DNA of 64,000 nt from Rhopalosiphum padi (Eukaryota; Arthropoda; Insecta; Hemiptera; Aphididae), in the NCBI RefSeq assembly GCF_020882245.1, contig NC_083597.1, positions 64,210,152 through 64,274,151 on the forward strand, written 5' to 3'. A program made the position numbers and the translations under genes. The notes under the pieces are model-generated. The model did no database searches, had not been told where the DNA came from, and worked only from the letters and a program-made list of their open reading frames with translations. The first letter of the stretch is position 1; each line of letters starts with the position of its first letter. Of the stretch, positions 26,251 to 37,970 are shown piece by piece.

Positions 26251-26673
26251 AAAAAAACATCACACCCGCATATATTGTCTCCATCTTATAATCGTACTAC
26301 ATGGCAAATTGATGTCCAGTAGCATCAATTTTGTCTGTTTAGCTTAATTATTAGAGTGAAATAACATATAATCAAACTTAAAGATAAGCTTAAGAACATA
26401 ATCTGTGTTCTCTTGGCGGTTTTTAACGATACTTAAATTTTTAAATATTAATATTGTACATACTCATAACTTGCTTAAAAATTAAAATACCGTAAACAAC
26501 CGAGGACACAACATAAATAATGTTCTTATTTTTAAGTTTGATAATAAGCCATTTCACTCAAATATTTAATACTTTAAGCTAAACACACAAAATTGGTTTT
26601 ACTGAATGGAAACTTAATATGTTGTATACGTTTGTAAGACGGAAACAACACATGCGGGTGTAACGTCCTCTTA
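26251..26673. mobile_element. Fold-back MITE, copy 2
   Basis: Left end CACACCCGCATATATTGTCT matches inverted right end TTACACCCGCATGTGTTGTT; both continue CC(A/G)TCTTA. The inverted similarity goes on to the centre: AGAACATAATCTGTGTTCTC on the left corresponds to AGAACATTATTTATGTTGTG read inverted from the right. The whole element therefore folds back with arms of roughly 200 bases around a centre near 26455. It has no coding frame. It is the most complete of three copies here. Confidence 0.75.
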
Positions 26674-29600
26674 ATCATTAGTCATTACAGTCTTCAGTGT
26701 TGACCTACGCTATAATATTCTACATATTATTATAAAATAGAAAAACATTTACAAAAAGTAATGTTTAAACTTCAATTGTACAGGACTGTGTACTTTCCAT
26801 TCCTTTTTAAAAAATACTTATAACGATTTAATCAGATTTCGATAGATAAAAATAAAAATATTTTTATACTTAAACAATAATCATCGCCGAGGTAGAAATG
26901 TATAAAACTACATTATAAAATTTCGATTTATCTACAAAGATCTAAATCGTGTAATTCCGTACCTCAAATCAGACTATTAAAAACTACGTATTGCATACAA
27001 ATTATCGTTGCATCATACCTCGTACGTCTATTTCCATGCGTTGTTTGTTATTCGTACATATATCGATATATCAATATATCACACGCATATTCAATGAACT
27101 ATATTTAATCAATCGTAACCGTAATAAGAAGTTTTTTATCCTTGCCTTATTGCATATTATTGTTTGATGTTCCAAACCGAAAACAAGATGTGACAATATA
27201 TATATTAAACATTTCGAATTTCACAAATTGTATCACAGTGTAAGTACTTATATTTTTTTATTTGTTATAAAAAGATTCATAATTATATCTACTTTCTTTA
27301 AGCAAGCTTACGAGTTATAATGGTGGTAGAGAGTTACAATTATAATATATTAAATTATAAAAATTGAAAATAATAATATTACGAACACATATGAACAGAA
27401 ATGTACAAGTAATAATACATTATAATAATATTATAAACAAATAAACTATATAGTTTAACAACGTGAATAACCTATTAACAATTTTTTTTATTTAAATTCA
27501 ACTTTTTAAAATATCCGAAGTTATAGAATACATTTTTTATATATTTATTAGCATCAATTTAAAAAATGTTGGTCCTATAGATACCTTGAGAATTTTTGTC
27601 TAAATAATGTTTCAGTGCATACATTTTTTGTATCATATACTCTAATATATTTCTTATAAGTTTATAACATATTATGTTTTTCACGTTCACTTGTAATTTA
27701 TATTTTTTTATTACTTAAGATGAACAAATAATTATTTACATATAATACATGAGTTATAAATAGTCTATATTAATATATTATTATATACATATAATTATAT
27801 AAGATATAAGTATTATAAAAACCATCTCGCAAGAAGGGTTATATTATATTAGGGTTATGTTATATTTCTTCATTTAGCCCTATCGTACACAAATTGCTGG
27901 CATTAAGTGATTTCGCATGAATACTATATAATATATTATGTATAGTCTTATAGACATATATAGTTACCACTGTACCAATTGTCTAAAGTTTGTATTATTG
28001 CGGAAGGTTAATATTATAATAATATTATTACTAAATTCGTGGACTGGATGGAGATTAGATAACTAAAGCTGGATGAATATATATATTATAAACAGACATT
28101 AACAGTATGGGCAATACATTTTTTTGCGACGGTCAATAAAATAACATTACGCTATGTACTCCGTCCTAATCGAAAGATAAACGTTTCCATTTATATACAA
28201 TAATATGATATACATTAAACATAATATAATGTTACTCACTATGCCATTATAAACAAGTGTGTGTGTTGTTGTTAATATTATTGTTATTGTTATTATTATT
28301 ATTATTATACATAATATATCAGGAACATAGTTATATTATAGTGCTCCAGTGGAATTTAATCGAAAACGCGCGTACATCATATTATCTTGGTTGAAAAATG
28401 CGGGCAGATCAAATTATGATTTCTGTTGTACGTTTGTATCGAAACCTGTTTCGCCTGAGTTATCTTAAGTTATTTTTAACAACACATCATAAACGCAATT
28501 TTTTTTGTTTTTGACTACATTATAACGACAGCGTTGATGATGTCAAAAGTTATGGACATATGCCATGAATCATTATTATACATCTCGTTTCCTAATAATT
28601 ACTGGGACGGACGCACTGTCGTACGTTTTTTATCCGGACCACACTGCATTTTCAAATTTATATTCACAAATGCTTATTGCTTATAAATAAATAAAATATT
28701 GATTCGAATGCAATGAAACACACGAGACTTGACTTTAAAGTTTTAAAATTGGCCCATTTGGAAAGCCTTTAATTGTCCATCCCTGTTATATTATAGATTG
28801 TAAATTCAGTACTCACACTTTTACGCCTTATAATATATCCGATATACCTAGAAGATATACGAATAATGTTAAATAAAATATTCAAAGAAAAATTTGAAAA
28901 ATAGTTATTAGATAATGAATTATATACGGGGACAAAAATGGCATAATACATTCTGTACATGACATTATATTATTATTTATCTGTTTAGTCACATCTTGGG
29001 AATTTCAACAACTACTGTAGGATCGTGCCAAAATCATACAACAATGTACAACATATCGAGACGTGTGATAATCGTATCATGTATATTTTATCCTATATCG
29101 ATTTTATAATAACGCACATTTTCAGTCGGAAATTTCTTTCGTCGTATTCGTAGACATGATTGTTCGTAGTTGAAAACGGCAATTTAATTAGGTAGCTAAT
29201 TATAATATAACAGATATACTAGTGCACATATTTTGATTAATAATACCTTATTATACCTATATTACAATTTTTGGTTTACCTTCTAAAATTCGTTACGTAA
29301 CTCCCATGAATAGTGATTAGTGGATTGTGGACATTTTGGTAAAAAATCCAATGCTGACGCGGACTCCGTTTTTATTATTATTATCATTGTTGTTATTATT
29401 GTTATTACCTACATTGGCTACATTAATATATTTGGACGTATAATATAATAAAATAATAATATTACAAGTAGGAATTATAACGAGGCGGATGTTGAGAACT
29501 ATATACATAATACACAAATATATACACGTGCTCGCTCCTCTACCTACGGTACGAACGAAAAGTATATACCATATACCTATTATACCTATTCAACACACAT

Positions 29601-32600
29601 TTATATATATATATACATATATATATTATGTAACTCGTGCCTGTTGTTATTGGGCACCTACATAGTGTATACCTCTAATTATATGTATAGTGTATACAAA
29701 TATATTTTAAACTCATCTGAGAACAATTACGTTGCCCTCCCATAATAATATATATTGTATATTTGTATCCGTTTTAAAAATCGGTAAAATACTATCATTT
29801 ACTTGGCTATCGACACTTTCACAAAACCGGAAAGCTAAGAAAATAGTAATTCACTGTTGTACGTCCATGAAGTATAATAATAATAATAATAATAACCTAT
29901 ATAGTATATTATAATATACATATACGGATGTATTTCAAATGCATAGTAACAATAATAATACGATTGTTTGGTATACATTCTACGTTGTGATATGCTGATA
30001 TCAATGATATCCTCTTCACCAAGGAACAATATTATGTTGTAACAGTAGCCATCAAAAATAATGATAATGATAATATTAATTGCAATATTCGCGTGTATCT
30101 CGGACAATTGGATAGTACCCCTGCACTCTGAAGCATCTGAATTCACGTTTATGTCACGGCCCGCAAAAATATGTGTGAGTTAACAGCAATAAAAGGATTA
30201 AGGAATACTATAGAACAGTTATTAATTGTTTTAAAACACTCATGTGCACAATCTTAGTATAATAGTGCTACTAGAAAAATAGACGAGTATTCAATTCTAA
30301 AACAAACAAGGAAATCGATCTGCTACTTATAGTAGGTAGCCAGTATAGGTGTCGAATGAATATCGACATTAAGTAGATCACTCAACGATGGATGTGTTAA
30401 ATTTAAATTCAATGGTAAATCATTCTATACGATGAAAAATGTTTCTGAACAGAGACTGTCAGTTAATATTTCTAAAGATATTTTATCATGTATTTATAAT
30501 TTATATTACTATTGGTAAATTATTTTTCTATTATTATAGTAATATAATATGGTAGTTTAGAACTTTTAGGTTATATTAATTTAGACCAAAAATGAATCGC
30601 ATAATATATTATATAATATTTATAATAATAGTATATTACTAGCTATTATTATTAACTAATAAATAAATATAAGTTACAACAATAATTAGAACAAAATAAC
30701 TTAAATAATTTTTTTTTCAAATATCCAATTTTTAAAAAATTGAAACTTGAATCGATTGTAGAAGAATTGTGCCTATGTATTTTCGATATTTTTAAATTTA
30801 TAAAAAAACAACTGATGAGGAATCTTGTATTGAATATTCAAGATATTTAACTGAGTATTAAATTATTATCAAAATGAAAAAATGTATAACACAAAAAAAT
30901 ATATTAGTATATTTAATATTTTACTAACTTGGACACTTGGTACTTAACAAAACACATTGTTGTTGTATAATAGATACGATTAAAATCTATACTATTCTCG
31001 CTGTTTGTTATTAATACATGTTGATAATAAGAACACTATTCGTATACTTTTACTCAAATATCTTACAACTCTCATCCGAGCACCTATATATTGGTTAAAG
31101 TGCATGTCATATATTATAATATTATTATTAATGAATTCGTTATTTTGTACTTTACACTCAGCTAATAATTTATTCATTATTCACGACTACGGAACGAGTT
31201 AAGTATTTCGCTGAGTATATCATTTGTGATTGTGAATAGTTCTCGATGACGGATCATATTATAATATGATTATTTTACAGTTTTATTACCGCAGCACTGC
31301 TATTCGTTTCTATGCGTGTATACATTTATTTATTTGTTAAAACGAGTTCAAGCTGCAACCGGACATGTCTGACGGGAGTATTTATTATAATTAAAAACAA
31401 ATTAATACATCATGACAAAAAAACATCAATAAGTATTTATTGGTCCACATTCTTGGAGGTTCCTATAAATTATAATATATTTTCTCATACTTCGGTTTCT
31501 TTATTAAACTGCAGTAGCTTATGCAGTTGTCCGCGTTTAATGAATACATTGTTTAATGAATACAAATCAATTTGAATATTATATAGCTGTTTTATTCGTG
31601 TCATTACTATGAATTTATTTATAATATTATGTATATTTTAATATACTGCAGCAAATGAATTGCGTCCCGATAATATATTTAACAATTCCACTAATTGCGT
31701 CTGATGTAAAAATACATTATTTTCTTTTCTATTTGATTATTTAGACTTAGGACAGTCAATAGCAACATTAAATATTATATTCCTGAAGGTAGGTTAAAAT
31801 TATTGTTTTTCATCGTTTCGTAATCATGCACATCAAGTATACTGTTTTCGTTGTTAATTCATTAAATTAAAAAAAAAAAAATAAGGTTAGATTATTATAA
31901 TATTATTTATAGATTGGTAAAAATTTGCAGAATGATACAGTTTTGATATAATTAAAACGTGTTAATTCGTTCATGTCATTAATATTATTTTTTGTATAAT
32001 TTGAATTCAGGGCCGCAAATAATCGGGATAAAATTAGTATAGTCGTATAAAAAAATCGGGACGCCATTAGTATGTCACTAATCGCAATTTTTATATGGAA
32101 GACGCAGTTCATCTGCAGCCTAATATACACGTTGCATGTTTACAAAATAATATTCGCCAATCGGTGTTATTTATACGGTTGACTATTGTGTTCCTTGCAC
32201 ACATTATTCACATTATAATATGCAATATTCAGTGCTTATATTACGGTAGGCCTAAATCGAATGTTAAACATATACTATTGATGGATTGATACAAGCATTA
32301 ATTTTATGTAACGTTTTATAAATTATAAAATTATTAAAATTGTATATTATGTAGTATGCACCTTTATAGCTACTCTCTTATATTTACTTATTTGTGCATT
32401 GTTAATCTATAATATTTTATACAGAATTATAATTTAATACTCACTATAGTATTCGCAGATTAATTTTTGTATAATTATGTATAAAATCAGTCGATCTTTT
32501 CATTTTTTAAGTATTAATTTTGATACAATTACCTATTATTAGTGTGTACAATATGTGCATGGTGATGTTATGGTGATTTTTTGCATAATATATTATTATA

Positions 32601-35357
32601 TGCAAGTGAATATGGCGATGACTTAATTCTTTTATTTTGTTCGCCCGTTGGACTTGAGTTTCCTTCATCAAAATGCGTATAATAAAGTGGATTTTTCAAT
32701 TATTTGTACGTTCTGTAACAACTATATAAAGGGTACTCGATTTATTCGAACCAAACAATATATTTAATAATAAAGATAATAACTCAACGTAGCTACTGAA
32801 TATTTTTTTAGGCTTCAGTTTTTTAAAAGCCGTTTTTGAATTAAAATTATATTCCGCGATTATTATTAAATTTTTTTTTCAAATATAATATGTAATTGTT
32901 GTAATTATTACTATATTATGTCGATACGATTCACTGTATTATAATATATACCTCTATTCTTAGTTTTCTAAATACGCGTCATATCATATTTTTATATTGG
33001 GCGACGCGTGTAGCTATATAATATAATATGCCTCTATATTATTATGATGATGGTGTGCATGGTTTTTCACTAGGATAAGAATATTGTAGTTAACGTGTTC
33101 TGAATAAAATCTAGATTATAATATTATATACTCCAAATATGATTACGATAAAAACAAAAAATTATCATAAGTCTGACAGTCTTTTTTTAACGTAGGTTGA
33201 GGCGCTTTTTTAGAAATCCCGGTTTCGATCATGATGTATAATATTATATCATAGAAATATACGCCACGTGAGGGTTCGATTACACAACATACATTAAATC
33301 GTTCCAAATACTCCAAACCAATTACTTTTAATTTATTCATTATACGTCTACTTTAAATATTTTTAATATGATTTTTAAAAAAAATTTCAGACCTCTATTA
33401 TGCATAATACTCGTATTTAATAGGTATTATAGGTACAAAGTTGAATGAATATTTACGCTGTTAAAAAATGTAAATAACCGGTGTATATAATTACGTATAT
33501 TAGTTAATAACTTATACACACAGCTATAAGCAATTCTTTATAGTTACTGATCACAGAATAATCATATAGTACATTAGTAGCTTTGATCTATATTGTATAT
33601 GGTATATCATAGTTTTATAATTAAAAATATTATTATTTGAGAATTCTTCGTATCTTATCAATGAAACCATATTTAAATGAAAATGTGCTTGTTGCGCCCA
33701 ATATTCTATGTTGTAAGAGCTTTATTAAAATTTAAATGAAAAATAATTTTCCGTGTGTTGCATTATTTCATGAGAATATAGGACTATATGCCACTACACG
33801 AGGTTTATATTTTAAAAATCTAAGCGAATATGTTACCGTGTAGGTAGAGTGTTTAAAAATAACTACAAATTTTAATACTAAATTACTATTAAAATAGTAC
33901 TTGCCTTATACCTATTATAATATAAAGGATTTTAATTTTAAAAAATATTATTATTTTTAATTTAATATAATAAGGATATTATGTATACAATACTACAAAT
34001 TAAAATGTTTGAATTACAAAATTATAATTGCGCTGTATATTGTATAATGTAATAACGTAAGACTAGTAAGAGCATTTCATATTATTTATGGACTGCAGTT
34101 ATGAATTTTAATGTTTTGTCCTAATTCTCATTAATTAATACGAAATGGTTCAAATGGCTGTGTTATAATAAGGCGCATAATACAAATCATCTATGCGTTA
34201 CAATATACAGTATATACACTAATTATTACTCCAGGGAACCACAGTCCACAATAACATTGAAACCCACTTTAATCAGTGCGTAATAGAGTAGGCTATAAAA
34301 TCCATTACGCCACATTATCTATGAAATAATAACTATTTTCAATCATATTTATTGTGATAATGTAGTATTTACATACTTTGCGGACGAGATGCGGAATACG
34401 ATAATGATACTGAAATTTTTGATTTTGTTGTCTCAACTCTCAAACATAATACATTTATTTTATTTAAATTCATGGAATATTACTATAGTGTATTTGCTTC
34501 GAGTGTAAATACTGTAAATAAAGGATTTTTAAAGCTGTTTATCATAGATTTTCTAATTAAGAAAACACACTACACGATTGTTCGGAACGAACGGGGTAGC
34601 TTATCGATATACCTATTTGAATCAATTGTCATAAGTCAATTTTATCGTAACATTTTGAATCTATTATTTATTTGAATTAAAATTGTTTCTTATTAATTAA
34701 GTTACTTCAATTGTATAGATGAGATATGATAAAAGTATAAATATTAAATAAACTATATATTTCGTTTATCATAGCTTTGATGGAACCTATTCATTATTCA
34801 CAAATCCAACTAAGTATTTTTTAAAACATGTGTACTGATTTATATTCGTAGTTCGTACTATACTAAATTATAACACATTATACAATAATAATAATAAATT
34901 ATACACTTTGCTTTTTAGTGAAACAAAACCCAATCCAGACATTTTAAGTCCACCGTTTATTGGAACATAAAACAGTAATATATAAACATGCACAGTCATT
35001 GAGCGATATATTTATTATTTATACATGCTTTTGGCTGCAATAGATACGTCTGCTCAGTAAATTCTGGCATCTTTTCAGTTTTTATTACGAAACTTGTTTA
35101 ATGATTCCCATGTTATATACTTATATTCGTAACATTTTTTGCGTAAAAGTCATTTCCGCGTTGTGATTTCAACCAATTCAATGATTATTTCATATAAACG
35201 GTATACCTGTGAGTGCAGTCGTGATACCATTGGGCACTGTCATTGGTATAGTGGTTAGATTCAAAAATCGGTATCGGTCACAACTCGCCCATGATTTGGT
35301 AATATTGATATATTAAATTATTGTATAATAGTAGTTATATTTACGGAGCTAATTATA
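26674..35357. other. Long AT-rich noncoding stretch
   Basis: I see no exon over about 8.7 kb. Trinucleotide-type (ATT)n and (TAA)n runs recur near 28265-28310, 29370-29410 and 29876-29895. Small hairpins such as the GTGCGTAAT inverted repeat at 34276-34315 occur but are weak. This region and the preceding one read as one long intron or upstream spacer. Confidence 0.55.
28257..28310. repeat. (GT)n, (GTT)n and (ATT)n simple repeat
   Basis: GTGTGTGTTGTTGTTAATAT passes into a run of ATT units. Confidence 0.75.
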
Positions 35358-35445
35358 ATCTCGTCTAGTGGCGAAACTAGAAAAAAAATTCGGGGGGAGA
35401 GGGTACAACCCCTTATCTCCCCTTGGTTGTGCCACTGATCTCGTC
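35358..35445. mobile_element. 72-bp hAT-like mini-element with 8-bp target duplication
   Basis: The element spans 35366-35437. It begins TAGTGGCGAAACT and ends TTGTGCCACTG, whose inverse is CAGTGGCACAACC. It is flanked on both sides by exactly ATCTCGTC (35358-35365 and 35438-35445). An 8-bp duplication and CAGTGGCG-type ends are hallmarks of hAT transposition. The interior is only a GGGGGGAGAGGG and CCCCTTATCTCCCC pair, itself partly inverted, so nearly the whole element is terminal repeat. Confidence 0.75.
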
Positions 35446-37059
35446 AACAGTATCAATTATTATTCGAAAAATAATCAGTATGGAACAGCTAGGTAGTAGT
35501 TGTATATAAATGGCGTATAATGCATTTGATTCATCTCAAAATAATTGAGATTTATGTAACAGACACGAGCATTAATAGTATATATTATACTGTATTGTAA
35601 ACGTTGTAGTCAGTTGAAACTAATCAAGTAAACGTGACCTCTCTTCAAAAAGTTGTTTTCTATTTTTTGATGGGTACACATAAAAATATATTATTTTTAC
35701 TATAGGCGTATTATAGTAATACCAGATAGTGCATACTATATTCAGATATTCTTATCTTATATAAGTTATTAAGTTTATAAACCACCTTAAAGTATTACAT
35801 TTTTGTATTTATATTCCATATATTATGGTCTACAATGTTGTGTTATTTTTTCTTATGCTCACATATTATATTGTCGTCTAAGTACCTATATTTTATTTTT
35901 ATTTTTTATCGCAGTATTACAATAATTTATATTATCTGAACTAATGGAATAGAAAGTTTAAACAAATGGTGGTTATTTGTTCTGATAGTGTCGATTGTCG
36001 TGAAATGAGTCAGGATTATTGATTTTGTTACATATATTTATATTGCTTAATTATATTTAAACATATCAATTTTTATTGTTTAAGAGAAAAGTTCGGATTT
36101 CTTTACCATTTACGTTGACCTATAAAAAACAAACCATAGTGGACCTTAAAAATACTTATCTCGTGTTTGTTTTTATAGAGCATAAAAGTAAAATCGACGT
36201 TTAGTAAATGTTTACCAATTAGTATTAAAACACCTATAGAAAAGTAATACTGTAGTGACAATTAAAAAAAATAATATGTGTAATCATTTATCATATTAAA
36301 TTTACTAAAGAACCTTTAAAATTATTTATGCGATGACGTTTAAAGTTATTGTTTACACTGAATTTGAGATTTTCACAAAAAAATCACAGGATTTTCCATT
36401 CAGACGATGAAGTTTTTTCAATTGAATTATCTTTATACGTTATACCTATTTTTATTAGTCTATAATTTATATTCGAACAAAAATCAGTATCTACTGGAAT
36501 TTGGATTTAGAATTTTTTCTGTAACAAACACCGAAAATATAACTTTTGCAGTTTGCCTCTATGCGCTTTCTATACAATAAGTACAGAAGTATATTCCAAC
36601 AGTCTATTACAAAATAATAAAAACTATAAAACTGAACTGAGCATTTGAGCGTACGTGGATTTCTCCGGAATTCCATGCCTACAAGCTTATTATGACTACT
36701 GCAGTACAGATCGAACATTGCAACTCGTAGCATATCATATTTGGATTTCAGTTTACGATCTTAACTTCAATAATATAGGCCATATAATATTATATTATTA
36801 AAAAGATTGTATACTACCTACTCAAAAGCGAAAATCACAATGTCTACACTGTTGTGCTGCAGGTGTTTTTGCTTGTATATTTTATCAATGTGCCAACATC
36901 CCAAAAATAAAGACCATGAAAAAAAGAGTGGACCACCGTGCTTTTCTTTAGGCCCACCCGTGCAAGAACGTTAAATAAAATGAAATGATTTATCTTACAT
37001 TTTTTTCTATCAAATGGCATAGGTATCTGACCCCTTTAAATGTGAAAACCGAAAACGGA
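35446..37059. other. AT-rich noncoding stretch
   Basis: No exon or complete repeat recognised. GC begins to rise near 37050. Confidence 0.5.
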
Positions 37060-37579
37060 ATTTATTCGAATAGTCTCAAACGTTGACCGAGTAAAATAGC
37101 CGAAGGGTGGTCCGTCCGTAGATACCATGCGTGTACGGCGATCCGGCATCTACACGATTTTTTGTCGCGTGATGGGTGGAGGGTCGGTCTAGGCCGACCG
37201 CAAGGCCGAACTACCGGCACCTGCGCGTATAAACACCGCCGCGGTGGTGGTGATATTCGCGAGTTGCGCGTACACGCGTTGTGCACCGCTCACCGCCAGT
37301 GAGCGCGCGCGCACACAACAGGTATGCAACAACTATAATATTATTATGTATAGTAAATAATAATAATATTATTATTATTATAATGGTGCGGGGGCACACG
37401 CCGCCCGTTTCACGTATGCCATTCGGCGGCGGCGACGGGTCCACATACATACGCGCGCGCGCACCCACCACCATCACTACCATCGCGCGCGCGCGCACAC
37501 ACACATACACATGCACATATGCGCGCGTTTGAAACCGAGCAACGCGACGACGACGACGGCACCGTCGCAGACCGCAGTC
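37060..37579 (+). promoter_or_regulatory. GC- and CpG-rich promoter island
   Basis: GC content is far above the surroundings over about 780 bases that continue to 37840, with dense CpG and several (CG)n and (CA)n runs. Aphid housekeeping and neural gene promoters often coincide with such islands. A possible donor CAACAG|GTATGC at 37319 may mark a further noncoding first exon but has no supporting frame. The direction of transcription is inferred from the downstream initiator and donor on the plus strand. Confidence 0.45.
37484..37528. repeat. 45-nt alternating pyrimidine-purine tract
   Basis: Every base from 37484 to 37528 alternates pyrimidine and purine: a (CG)n block, then (CA)n with single TA and TG steps, then (CG)n again. 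Such tracts are prone to Z-DNA. It ends about 50 bases before the candidate start site. Confidence 0.7.
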
Positions 37580-37611
37580 AGTTTCGTTACGAGCGCCGTT
37601 ACGTCCGGTTT
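37578..37611 (+). promoter_or_regulatory. Initiator plus DPE-like core promoter
   Basis: TCAGTT at 37578-37583 matches the arthropod initiator (TCAGTY), placing +1 at A37580. GGTTT at 37607-37611 is at +28 to +32 and matches four of five positions of the DPE (RGWYV) at the exact spacing. No TATA box sits at -30. Confidence 0.4.
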
Positions 37612-37816
37612 GTACGTCGTCGTCGTCACCGTCAATCGCCCCGCGCGAACCGGTTGCCGTCCTTCCGCCCGCTCGTCGTCAGTGTCGCCTGCGCAAGCGG
37701 TGTTCGTACGCGCCCGCCGCACATTTAATACGATATCTTCGCCACGGGATTCAAGTGCGCGAGTTAAGGATATTATAAAAATTTTGTGTACGTTTTGGAT
37801 AACCCGCAGCCGCACT

Positions 37817-37837
37817 ATGGATGGCCGCAGACCTTAG
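37817..37837 (+). CDS. Six-codon upstream ORF ending at the splice site
   Basis: ATG at 37817 has A at -3 and G at +4, a strong start context. It encodes MDGRRP and its TAG occupies the last three bases before the donor. It overlaps the next ATG in another frame, so it could dampen initiation at 37821. Confidence 0.25.
   Translation: MDGRRP
37821..37837 (+). CDS. Possible N-terminus (MAADL) of alternative isoform
   Basis: ATG GCC GCA GAC CTT AG then GTAAGC. The split codon leaves two bases, the same phase as the end of the 15001-15315 exon, so both could feed one downstream acceptor. Start context is weak (T at -3). No domain can be inferred from five residues. Confidence 0.3.
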
Positions 37838-37930
37838 GTAAGCGAAGCTTCTCCAATTATTGGATATTTCGTTTTTATTATCGTTTACGATGGGCATTGA
37901 TTTTTTAACGAGTCCAATCGACTAGGATCG

Positions 37931-37970
37931 ATCGATCGGTCAATCGGGAGATCAGTCGGTCAATCGGGGT
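37931..37970. repeat. Two 20-bp tandem units
   Basis: ATCGATCGGTCAATCGGGAG is followed by ATCAGTCGGTCAATCGGGGT, 16 of 20 identical, about 95 bases into the presumed intron. It is preceded by GATCGATCGATC. Confidence 0.7.

Larger units (their letters stand above)
37580..37837 (+). other. Candidate first exon, mostly 5' leader
   Basis: From the proposed start to the donor CCTTAG|GTAAGC at 37838 the sequence is GC-rich and contains no ATG for 237 bases, as expected of a leader. The first ATG is at 37817 and a second at 37821. The 37821 ATG gives MAADL plus two bases (AG), ending in phase 2. The 37817 ATG gives a 6-codon frame that stops exactly at the exon end. GC content drops soon after the donor. 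The receiving exon is not visible in the window. An alternative view is that the whole exon is noncoding and translation starts downstream. Confidence 0.45.

Noticed and set aside
33270..33286. GGGTTCGATTACAC, resembling a tRNA B-box
   Set aside because: No A-box upstream and no cloverleaf can be drawn.
35245..35290. TTGGTATAGTGGTTAGATTC, resembling the D-arm of a tRNA gene
   Set aside because: No B-box or acceptor and anticodon stems follow at the right spacing; at most a worn tRNA-derived fragment.
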